6,113 nucleotides of DNA, taken from Ignavibacteria bacterium UBA2333. Its GTDB lineage: Bacteria > Bacteroidota > Ignavibacteria > Kapaibacteriales > Kapaibacteriaceae. The stretch covers positions 1 to 6,113 of the forward strand of contig DDUR01000098.1 of the NCBI GenBank assembly GCA_002344895.1, in the 5' to 3' direction. The position numbers were made by a program, and so were the translations under genes. This document shows, in pieces, positions 1 through 6,107 of the stretch (its first letter is position 1; each line of letters begins with the position of its first letter). The notes beneath the pieces are model-generated. The model worked only from the letters and a program-made list of their open reading frames with translations, was not told the DNA's origin and did not search any database.

Positions 1-57
1 GGGATGATAGGGGAAGATGGGGGAGGATGGGGAGGATGGGGAAGGATGGGGAAGGAT
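1..57. repeat. G-rich tandem array, 9-10 bp units (GGGGAAGGAT-like)
   Basis: Six consecutive imperfect units can be read on the plus strand, starting at 1, 10, 19, 29, 38 and 48. Each is a run of three to five G followed by an A/G-rich spacer ending in GAT or GATA; the last two units are both GGGGAAGGAT. The array probably continues left of the window. It contains at least four G-runs of three or more separated by 5-6 bases, which fits the common G-quadruplex search pattern. It is not a coding repeat: it ends two bases from the stop codon of the minus-strand gene at its right. The same repeat in the same orientation appears at the right edge of the window. Confidence 0.9.
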
Positions 58-59
58 GT

Positions 60-1277
60 CTACTGTTTTCGGAAGTAGAACATTTTAGGACCTTGCTCAA
101 GAAATGTCAGTGGGTCTGTATGTGATTTTCTGTCGGCTTTCGGATCGGGTACAATCTTGCCGGACCGCACGGTAAAAGCATAGGTATCCTTCCAATTCCG
201 TTTCTCCGTTGTATCGCGGAACTGAACTTCGAGCCGATAACTACCGTCGGAGAGGTCTTCCTTTGTGAGAAACGTATTTGTTCGAACACCTTTCATAGTC
301 GGGAGGGATGAAGAACGATAGATACCAAACTCGAGCCGTTGCCAATAACCATTACGGGATCGGATGTTCTCGAAATCAGGAGCATCCAGATCATGAGAAG
401 TTTTCATGCTTGACCAACCAATCGCCTTGTTGTCACGGTATAACGTTGCGAGATATTGATAGTCTTTTGGTTTATCAGTAACGGACTGGTTAATAACGTC
501 CATCGACCGGACGGTATGGTAGATACTCAACCGAAGTCCGGCATCTGAGTTAAATCCAGCTCGACCCCACTCCTCCCATGGTCCACGCAGAAAAAGCAGT
601 TGGCTAACTGGTGAATACGGATCGTCGGACGTGAGTTTTTCGACGTTAAAAGGAAAGGTGAAGACGTGATGTCCACCCACATACCAACGTAGTTCATAGG
701 TCCCCTCAGAGAGTCTGGTTGTTTGAGAGTGAATGTCATCCCGCGTGAGAGTGTAGATCGGCAACTCAAGAGGAGCAGCCGTGAAGTACTGTCGCCCAAC
801 AACTTCGCCTGACTGCGATACAGCATCAGCCCAGATTCGCACATTGGTTATGTCAGAACTGCGTGTATAGTCGATTCGCTCACCATCCGTTGTTTTTTGC
901 GGAAGAAACGTCATCCATATCTCGTTTAACGTCAGTGTCCCTTCAACTGAGTGAAACCGCAAACAGTCTCCGCTCAACATCGACGACCACATGACTCCAG
1001 GACGAAACGGTTGTGAGTTCCAGTCAACATCAATTGTCGGAGGTGCTGCGGCTGGAGAAACGTCAGACGCGGTCTTTGACTGCGAACTCGTCCGTTCTGC
1101 CTCCTCCCGGGTCTTCCGAGCTTTTTCAGTCTTTTCAAAGTCAATATCAACACTCGTACCTTTTGACGTGCCTTCTCGTCGATCAACTTTAACTCTGTCC
1201 AACCCAAACTGAGCGATCATAGGTGACGTAGAGACGAGAAGGACGACAAGTGCAGAGAGTAGGAACTGGTTTGACAT
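60..1277 (-). CDS. Exported protein of unknown function with duplicated module
   Basis: I do not recognise this family. The start is placed at the ATG at 1277 because it opens directly into a hydrophobic signal-like segment (residues about 5-20, with a plausible cleavage at MIA-Q) and has an AGG six bases upstream. The in-frame ATG at 1337 would put 20 unlikely residues in front and has no ribosome binding site. This gives 405 residues. Residues about 31-80 are charged, low-complexity and Lys/Glu/Arg-rich, ending in an Ala/Pro stretch, probably a flexible linker. The remainder looks beta-rich and seems to hold two related modules (about 85-237 and 246-405), each carrying an LT[RK][DE]D motif, a LS[ED]G[TS]Y-x-L strand and a closing DP...FL...GP...F element. 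The export signal suggests a periplasmic or surface location. No T9SS sorting domain, lipobox or catalytic motif is visible. It is divergent from the kinase operon and may share its control region. Existence as a gene is well supported; function is unknown. Confidence 0.85.
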   Translation of the reverse strand: MSNQFLLSALVVLLVSTSPMIAQFGLDRVKVDRREGTSKGTSVDIDFEKTEKARKTREEAERTSSQSKTASDVSPAAAPPTIDVDWNSQPFRPGVMWSSMLSGDCLRFHSVEGTLTLNEIWMTFLPQKTTDGERIDYTRSSDITNVRIWADAVSQSGEVVGRQYFTAAPLELPIYTLTRDDIHSQTTRLSEGTYELRWYVGGHHVFTFPFNVEKLTSDDPYSPVSQLLFLRGPWEEWGRAGFNSDAGLRLSIYHTVRSMDVINQSVTDKPKDYQYLATLYRDNKAIGWSSMKTSHDLDAPDFENIRSRNGYWQRLEFGIYRSSSLPTMKGVRTNTFLTKEDLSDGSYRLEVQFRDTTEKRNWKDTYAFTVRSGKIVPDPKADRKSHTDPLTFLEQGPKMFYFRKQ

Positions 1278-1369
1278 AGTTGCCTGTCGAATGGTCAGTG
1301 AGACATGGAGCGAAGTTCCCTCCAAGTCATACGTCATCTAGGTCTGCGGTAATACTCGACGGCGCAGTC

Positions 1370-1397
1370 TTGATAACTGTTGGCGTCTAATGAATAA
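1370..1397 (+). promoter_or_regulatory. Tentative promoter for the kinase-regulator operon
   Basis: TTGATA at 1370-1375 and GAATAA at 1392-1397 are separated by 16 bases and lie 60-90 bases upstream of the kinase start, in the divergent intergenic region. The -35-like box is good but the -10-like box is poor, and promoter consensus in this group of bacteria is not the sigma-70 textbook form. Treat it as a guess based on position and partial match. Confidence 0.22.
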
Positions 1398-1411
1398 GTG
1401 TAGGATGTAAG

Positions 1412-1427
1412 ACCGTTTGCCAACGGA
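1412..1427. promoter_or_regulatory. Imperfect palindrome, possible LytTR-type operator
   Basis: The 16 bases contain the inverted repeat CCGTT-TGCC-AACGG. Read as ACCGTTTGC on plus and TCCGTTGGC on minus, each half matches eight of nine positions of the published LytTR half-site pattern (W-M-M-GTT-N-R-K). It sits between two divergent genes, one of which begins the operon encoding a LytTR regulator. Known LytTR sites are usually direct repeats about two helical turns apart, which this is not, so an operator role is inference. It could equally be a small hairpin in the kinase leader. Confidence 0.3.
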
Positions 1428-1456
1428 TTCGATTGACTTCGTTCTATGTTTGCCGT

Positions 1457-3292
1457 ATGCGTTGGAGCACACTCGCGATGGTCTATGTCGTAGCTGCAGT
1501 CTCGTTAACTGCGGCCGATGATTGTTCGTGCCCGTCCGAAGAGCTTAGTCGAACCAAGATTGAACGTGCCCTGGATGAACGAAGACTTGCCGATGCAGAG
1601 CGTCTCATTCTTTCAATAGACTCTGCATCGACGCAGTGTAGAGCACTACGAGCCAAGTGGTTCGCCGCTTTAGCAGTAAAGAGGTATGACGGTAAGGAAG
1701 CCAAGGCACAGTCAGCTAACATCACCACGGGTATATGTCGGCGGCTTGATGCCTCACGAGAGCTTCACGCTGCACAGGCGCAACTCCTACTAAACAACTA
1801 TAAGGAGTCCGCCGAGCTGTTTCTCCGTTCTGTTTCGCTGGCGACCTTACCAGACCATGCCGACCTGCGTGTGATGTCCTACGTAGGACTCTCTGCAGCA
1901 TATGCGGAAATGGCTGAGCGACATCGAGCCGTTGAAGCTGCACGTAAAGCGCTTGACGTGGCACGTCAGTATCCCACGGACCAGTCACTTGGTGCAGCTC
2001 ACAACGTACTAGGCTCTCGGCTTACACAGCTTTCGGCAAATGATACAAATGTCTCCCTTGTGCATGAAGGAAATCTCCATCTCGATTCATCAGTTCCGTA
2101 TCTGCGAAAAGCCGGGTTGTATCAGTTTCTTGCAAACACCTATGCGATCTATGTGTATCGTGCATTACAGCAGGGTGATACTATTCTTGCGTTGGCATGG
2201 TGTGATTCGATACTTGCATTCCGCGAAACGATTGCATTTGCCTCGCAGCGTTCACAGACATTCTGGTTTCGACATGAGATTGCTATGCGTCAAGGCCGAT
2301 TCCCAGATGCCGTGCGCGAGGCTGAGAATATGATACTTGAGGCAGATAGAGCAGGGTTCTTGCTTATGCAAGCAAATGCGCGCCGATGTCTTGCAGCAGC
2401 TCTAGAAAAAATGGGCGATTATCAAAGGGCACTACATACGCAACGTGATTACGAACGACTCCATGATAGTGCCGTTAACATGGAACGGTTACGAACGGTA
2501 ACCGAACTTGAGGAGAAGTATGATCAGACACAAAATGAGCGAACCATAGAACATCAACGTACGCAGGCTAAGCTTGACAATATGCGTTTCTGGTGGATTG
2601 CTGCCATAGCCGTCGTCTTGTTGTTAGCTCTCACGTTTACCGTTGTGTTGATACGTCAGCGATCATTGATTGCTCGAACGAGAATTCTTGAGGCAGAACA
2701 GAAGCTTCACAGAGCAAGAATGAATCCGCATGTGCTGTTTAATCTCATTACGTCGTTACAAGCAAAGGCGTTGTCCGAGAATCCAGCATCCGAGATGCCG
2801 CGTTATCTTTCGTCTCTCGCTACTCTGATGCGTTCCACATTGGAAAGTACCTATCTCGACACAGTAACATTACATGACGAGATTGAGAACGTACAACGAA
2901 TGGTCGAGCTACAACGTCTTCGTTTGGACGGTGAGGTGAAGCTGGATCTCCACATCGACAGTGACGTGGATGTAACGTCGTTACGCGTTCCTCCTCTGCT
3001 TCTACAGCCTCTCGTCGAAAACGCATTGGAACATGGAGCTGCACCGTACAACGTCAAGGTGACCGTTACCCGTACTGAGAATCATTTGCACATTGTTGTT
3101 GTTAATGCCGTACAAGCCACGGACGAAAGAAAGGAGCATCGTCATCGCAGTCGAGCATCCGATATTCTTCAAGATCGACTGGCACTTCTGGATCGACTCT
3201 ATAACTCAACGTCAACGTTTTATGCCGAACGTTCTGATACTGAATACACCGTGCGAATTGTTCTGCCGATTCTCGAAGCTCAGGAATCATGA
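1457..3292 (+). CDS. Periplasmic TPR-sensor histidine kinase, LytS/YpdA-like (His_kinase family)
   Basis: This is a membrane sensor kinase that should phosphorylate the regulator encoded next. With the ATG at 1457 it has 611 residues. A TTG at 1433 would add eight; neither start has a clear ribosome binding site, and ATG is preferred because it opens a typical signal sequence. Order: signal peptide (about 1-20); helical TPR-like repeats (about 30-340) with several Cys (23, 25, 61, 94) that could form periplasmic disulfides; charged coiled coil (about 340-375); one membrane span (about 378-400, starting FWWIAAIAVVLLLAL); cytoplasmic kinase domain. The phospho-acceptor is His425 in the family motif RMNPHVLFN, and the N-box is LQPLVENALEHG (516-527, Asn522). 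The C-terminal ATP-lid region is unusual: where relatives have a D/N-x-G-x-G and a GIGL-type motif, this protein reads VVVNAVQA and SRASDILQDRLALLD, with the glycines missing. It overlaps the regulator gene by four bases, so the two are translationally coupled. The input signal is unknown. Confidence 0.9.
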   Translation: MRWSTLAMVYVVAAVSLTAADDCSCPSEELSRTKIERALDERRLADAERLILSIDSASTQCRALRAKWFAALAVKRYDGKEAKAQSANITTGICRRLDASRELHAAQAQLLLNNYKESAELFLRSVSLATLPDHADLRVMSYVGLSAAYAEMAERHRAVEAARKALDVARQYPTDQSLGAAHNVLGSRLTQLSANDTNVSLVHEGNLHLDSSVPYLRKAGLYQFLANTYAIYVYRALQQGDTILALAWCDSILAFRETIAFASQRSQTFWFRHEIAMRQGRFPDAVREAENMILEADRAGFLLMQANARRCLAAALEKMGDYQRALHTQRDYERLHDSAVNMERLRTVTELEEKYDQTQNERTIEHQRTQAKLDNMRFWWIAAIAVVLLLALTFTVVLIRQRSLIARTRILEAEQKLHRARMNPHVLFNLITSLQAKALSENPASEMPRYLSSLATLMRSTLESTYLDTVTLHDEIENVQRMVELQRLRLDGEVKLDLHIDSDVDVTSLRVPPLLLQPLVENALEHGAAPYNVKVTVTRTENHLHIVVVNAVQATDERKEHRHRSRASDILQDRLALLDRLYNSTSTFYAERSDTEYTVRIVLPILEAQES

Positions 3293-4029
3293 GAGCCGTC
3301 ATCATCGATGATGAACGTAATGTTCGAATGGTCATTCGTTCGATGGTACATACGTATGCACCATCCGTAAAGATTGTTGGCGAAGCATCTACGTGCCTGC
3401 AGGGGATTGACATCATTCGAACAATGGAGCCCGATGTTGCCTTCCTCGATGTAGAACTTGGTGATGGAACCGGGATGGACGTGATCGCATCGGTTAAGGA
3501 CCTATCATGTCTCTTTGCCGTCGTAACAGCACATTCATCGTATGCAGTAGATGCCTATGCTCATGATGCTGTCTCATTCCTTTTAAAACCGGTCGATCCA
3601 GATGCGATTGTAAAGGCCATTGCGAAATTATCAGCGGCATTGGAAGCCCGGCAGATATTGGCTGAGAAATCGCAATTACGAAGAGTTACACTTCGCGATG
3701 CCGAGAATGATTATGTCGTTCGTATTGCTGACATCCTGACGTGTACAGCAAAAGGCGTCTACACGGTTATTCGGATGACGGATGGATCATCACTACTGCT
3801 CTCGAAGAATCTGAAAGAGTATGAGGATATGTTCTCGCAGTACGGATTTCTGCGAGTTCACCACGGCCACCTCGTGAATGTCCATCATATTCGGCGTTAT
3901 GATCGACGACATGGACATGTCCTTGTTCTTTCTGATGACTCCGTTGTGCCCGTTAGTGTGAGAAAACGAGAAGTGGTACTACGAACACTCCATAGTGTTG
4001 TTCTCGGAAATTCTCATGGCGGACAGTAG
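3289..4029 (+). CDS. LytTR-family response regulator (LytR/AgrA type)
   Basis: This is a DNA-binding transcription regulator of 246 residues, the usual length for the family. The receiver domain (about 1-118) has the acidic pair Asp7-Asp8, the phospho-acceptor Asp54 (AFLDVELGDGTG), Thr80 and the conserved Lys100 in FLLKPV, so all key phosphorylation residues are present. After a short linker the LytTR domain (about 131-238) shows the family features DYVVRIADIL, the central SKNLKEYE helix and the FLRVHHGHLVNVHHI segment. The ATG at 3289 overlaps the TGA of the kinase gene as ATGA, with AGGA at 3282-3285 as a close-spaced ribosome binding site. The partner is almost certainly the upstream kinase. 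Targets are unknown; a palindrome upstream of the operon is one candidate site. The gene is intact. Confidence 0.94.
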   Translation: MRAVIIDDERNVRMVIRSMVHTYAPSVKIVGEASTCLQGIDIIRTMEPDVAFLDVELGDGTGMDVIASVKDLSCLFAVVTAHSSYAVDAYAHDAVSFLLKPVDPDAIVKAIAKLSAALEARQILAEKSQLRRVTLRDAENDYVVRIADILTCTAKGVYTVIRMTDGSSLLLSKNLKEYEDMFSQYGFLRVHHGHLVNVHHIRRYDRRHGHVLVLSDDSVVPVSVRKREVVLRTLHSVVLGNSHGGQ

Positions 4030-4071
4030 CGCCGACTGTGCAGTTGCTGATCCTCGACTAGCCGTATCAAA

Positions 4072-4130
4072 TTCCATAGTTACCATCGTGAAATGGTTCG
4101 TTTCCACGAACTCATGATTTGGCTATGGAA
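4072..4130. terminator. Long imperfect hairpin, likely bidirectional terminator
   Basis: TTCCATAG at 4072-4079 is perfectly complementary to CTATGGAA at 4123-4130. With two G-U pairs and one A-U the outer stem grows to 11 pairs; after a small 2x1 internal loop a second stem of seven pairs follows (4085-4091 with 4112-4118), then a four-base bulge, then GTTCGT/ACGAAC (4096-4101 with 4106-4111) closing a TTCC loop. It lies between two convergent genes, 42 bases after the regulator stop and 12 bases from the stop of the opposing gene. Flanking T-richness is modest (TTTGATA on minus, CTCTCTTGTTATT on plus), so it is not a textbook rho-independent terminator. It may instead be a 3'-end stability structure. 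Confidence 0.5.
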
Positions 4131-4142
4131 GAAACTCTCTTG

Positions 4143-5153
4143 TTATTCCTTCATAATCAAAACGTCAACGGTAGAGTTCGTCTCACGATTCGTAATCGTC
4201 ACAACGTACACTCCACGCGGTAAGGAGTCCGTTCGTACAAGCCACGAGTCACGTTCATTGAGAACAGTCTCGCCCGTTACTGCATGGATCGTTACTGTTG
4301 GTGGAGTTGAAGCCAAAAATTGTTGGGGTACGTACTGCGAGACATCAAACATGTCATCCGTGATGAGCACAGATTCAACAAGATGAAATGGTGCCGGCCG
4401 TTCCGGATACTCACTTGATGTAATTGTCTGCTCCTTGTAAACGAGGTAACGAAGCGATGAATCAGTGAAGACAACATACGGATCTGAGACAAGGACCTCA
4501 GGCGAGCTTATGCGCGTCGTGTATAGTCTCAGAATACCCGTCGTCGGTGACCAGCGGAAAGGTACGCTTTCGGAGTCAACACCATAGAGCGCTTGATGAG
4601 TGTTTTTCAACACATAACCCGGAAGGATGTCGAGCTCTTCACGGAAAATCCAACCGTTATCATGAAATTCATAGACGCTCCCGTCACGAATACTGAATGT
4701 CCGGTTGTCGATAACGTGGAGAGTGTACGTACCCACACCGGGAGGATGCGTTGTGGTGATAACCTTCAAATCACGTTTGCAAAACCACAGAGTATCTTGC
4801 CTACGAATAAAGATCACATCGGCTGTATGAGAGTTTTCGCCCAGTTGTAGTCTCGGAAAGCCCACGACTGTCTTCCACGTACGACCGTCGTCCGTTGATA
4901 CATGGAATGCTGTATCATCACGAACGATATACTGACCAAACAGAAAACCATTAAAGCCTCGATTTTCACTAATGACGATCACTTCTTGAAAGAGACTGCG
5001 GTTGGACGTAACTCGCCATGAGGTGTCTACTCTAAGAAAGTATTCTTCTTCCAGAGCAACAAGTGAGGTGTCAACCCAACCTAAGGCTCGAAGCTGCCGT
5101 GAACGAACGGAGCGCACTCGTAGCGTTTGTACAGCCGAGTCAAATTCGACCAC
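4143..5153 (-). CDS. C-terminal part of frameshifted Asp-box protein with T9SS-type sorting domain
   Basis: This 336-residue reading frame can be opened by a GTG at 5153, but that is probably not a real start. There is no signal peptide, and the same frame continues upstream to 5351 (its first in-frame stop is 5352-5354), encoding a convincing Asp-box, VSTDGGTTW, at 5241-5267. A second Asp-box, STDDGRTW, lies at residues 86-93. The middle reads as short beta strands rich in aromatic residues, typical of propeller-like BNR proteins. The last about 50 residues (TVTIHAVTGETVLNE ... LPRGVYVVTITN ... VDVLIMKE) have the pattern of a T9SS type A sorting domain, including the LPxGxY turn, so the intact product should be exported across the outer membrane and anchored or released. 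It belongs with the N-terminal fragment encoded at 5285-6052. It converges on the regulator gene across a hairpin. The ligand or substrate is unknown; Asp-boxes alone do not show sialidase activity. Confidence 0.75.
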   Translation of the reverse strand: MVEFDSAVQTLRVRSVRSRQLRALGWVDTSLVALEEEYFLRVDTSWRVTSNRSLFQEVIVISENRGFNGFLFGQYIVRDDTAFHVSTDDGRTWKTVVGFPRLQLGENSHTADVIFIRRQDTLWFCKRDLKVITTTHPPGVGTYTLHVIDNRTFSIRDGSVYEFHDNGWIFREELDILPGYVLKNTHQALYGVDSESVPFRWSPTTGILRLYTTRISSPEVLVSDPYVVFTDSSLRYLVYKEQTITSSEYPERPAPFHLVESVLITDDMFDVSQYVPQQFLASTPPTVTIHAVTGETVLNERDSWLVRTDSLPRGVYVVTITNRETNSTVDVLIMKE

Positions 5154-5284
5154 AGCATCACTGTTGTCGTAAAGGTGAACTCCAGTGGGCGTCGAAACAA
5201 TCCACTGCCAACGAGCTCCAGTGTTTCGCAGGATGGTACTCCATGTTGTTCCACCATCAGTGGAAACACGTTCCGTACGATTAC

Positions 5285-6052
5285 TCAGAATGATGGTAGT
5301 GTCGTTGTCAACAAACAGAGACCGCGCGCCAATGTGATAACGTGTCGCAGGCTATCTCCTGCTATGTCGAACTCATACAATCCATCCCGCAGAGAAATCA
5401 CATCTAGGTTTAGTGGTTTGGCATCCACGTGGTCATTGCCGACTTCAAAAAGTTTGATGAGACTGTGGAACTGTTTGCGAAAGACAACCGTGGTGTAACG
5501 CCTGTGTACCCACTCGTCGTACTCCGCAATGACGTAGTCGCCACGACGGTACAAAGCGTTGATATTACCTATGAGTTGGATCGGTGACTCGGCATATACG
5601 TCCCACGTTAAACCGGAGTCCAGTGACCCGAGGACCTGATCACCTTCATAGGTGTACATCACATCATCAAACACAACTATACTGGTTGTCCAAGAGGATA
5701 TTCGGGGCCGATCCTCGACAAATGTTGTTCCACCGTCATATGATGTTTTAAACGTATTCGTTTCAGTATCACGACATACGATGAATGGTGGATCAATGAG
5801 GATGGCTTCTGTATTCGATACTACGTCCCATGTGTGACTATCTGTATTCAACCTCCACGTCCCAAAAGGTCCACTTCTCCATATTGAGCCATCCGAAGAC
5901 TGATGTGTGTATCCTCGAAGATCGTCAATAGGCAAATCAAACACCTGTAGCTGCGCAATACTGGTAACGAAAGTTAACAGGCCATAAACACAAACAAGTA
6001 TCCAGAAAACTGGTCTTGTAAGGGGCAAAGGGGCAAGAGTTCCGCTCGACAT
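5285..6052 (-). CDS. N-terminal part of frameshifted secreted Asp-box protein
   Basis: The start is the ATG at 6052: GAGG at 6058-6061 lies five bases upstream, and the in-frame GTG at 6058 overlaps that ribosome binding site, which rules it out. The product is 255 residues. It begins with a signal peptide (Arg13, then the hydrophobic PVFWILVCVYGLLTFV, cleavage likely at SIA-Q). Two Asp-boxes follow: SYDGGTTF (residues 104-111, bases 5720-5743) and SLDSGLTW (143-150, bases 5603-5626), in a beta-strand-rich context like BNR / sortilin-type propellers. The last residues before the stop at 5285-5287 (about ARGLCLLTTTLPSF) lose this character, while the alternative frame over the same bases gives SLFVDNDTTIIL and then another Asp-box. 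Joined with the downstream frame, the full protein would be about 635 residues with signal peptide, at least four Asp-boxes and a T9SS-type end. As it stands, the product would lack the sorting domain. Whether this is a true mutation or a base-calling error cannot be told here. Confidence 0.8.
   Translation of the reverse strand: MSSGTLAPLPLTRPVFWILVCVYGLLTFVTSIAQLQVFDLPIDDLRGYTHQSSDGSIWRSGPFGTWRLNTDSHTWDVVSNTEAILIDPPFIVCRDTETNTFKTSYDGGTTFVEDRPRISSWTTSIVVFDDVMYTYEGDQVLGSLDSGLTWDVYAESPIQLIGNINALYRRGDYVIAEYDEWVHRRYTTVVFRKQFHSLIKLFEVGNDHVDAKPLNLDVISLRDGLYEFDIAGDSLRHVITLARGLCLLTTTLPSF
5288..5351 (-). other. Frame-break interval joining the two Asp-box fragments
   Basis: Both minus-strand frames are open only in this interval: the downstream frame begins after a stop at 5352-5354 and the upstream frame ends at 5285-5287. 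The reading must therefore change frame here by one missing base or two extra bases. The alternating CG tract on plus 5322-5330 (CCGCGCGCC) is the best candidate: removing one CG pair yields a smooth join, ...HVITLARSLFVDNDTTIIL. No X-XXY-YYZ slippery heptamer is present, so programmed frameshifting is not indicated. Confidence 0.75.
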
Positions 6053-6055
6053 AAC

Positions 6056-6061
6056 CACCTC
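6056..6061 (-). promoter_or_regulatory. Shine-Dalgarno site fixing the Asp-box gene start
   Basis: GAGGTG on the minus strand, with the GAGG core five bases before the ATG at 6052. It is the clearest ribosome binding site in the window and decides between the ATG and the overlapping upstream GTG. Confidence 0.6.
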
Positions 6062-6078
6062 GATGTAACGTGACGCAG

Positions 6079-6107
6079 ATAATGTACGAAATGGTGGGGG
6101 AAGATGG
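6079..6107 (-). promoter_or_regulatory. Tentative promoter of the Asp-box gene, overlapping the repeat
   Basis: CATTAT on the minus strand (6084 to 6079) is a reasonable -10 element 26 bases upstream of the ATG. A -35 element at normal spacing would fall at about 6101-6107, inside the G-rich array, where the minus strand reads CCATCTT. Only 43 bases separate the start codon from the array, so any nearby promoter must touch or abut it. The -10 is a single-box match and the -35 is unsupported. Confidence 0.25.

Noticed and set aside
1..57. CRISPR array or insertion-sequence end
   Set aside because: Units are only 9-10 bases with no unique spacers, and no transposase or terminal inverted repeat is present.
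1278..1337. ATG at 1337 as start of the left gene
   Set aside because: The extra 20 residues precede the hydrophobic signal segment and no ribosome binding site is visible upstream.
1433..1456. TTG at 1433 as the kinase start
   Set aside because: It adds eight residues before a good signal peptide and has at best a CGGA as ribosome binding site. The ATG at 1457 is preferred, though neither has strong support.
1370..1456. tRNA, small RNA or riboswitch in the divergent intergenic region
   Set aside because: Apart from a five-pair hairpin and weak promoter boxes there is no cloverleaf or conserved riboswitch core.
3093..3416. Open frames on both strands across the kinase-regulator junction
   Set aside because: They lie wholly over two well-supported genes whose motifs are in other frames, and their translations show no domain or composition of a real protein.
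4093..4386. Plus-strand open frame after the regulator
   Set aside because: It starts inside the hairpin and runs antisense to the conserved T9SS-type C-terminus; its translation has no recognisable features.
5288..5351. Programmed -1 ribosomal frameshift in the Asp-box gene
   Set aside because: No slippery heptamer is present in the overlap, and this kind of secreted protein has no known need for it. A mutation or sequence error is simpler.
4143..6052. Calling the Asp-box protein a sialidase
   Set aside because: Asp-boxes occur in many propeller proteins. The FRIP motif and the arginine triad of sialidases were not seen.
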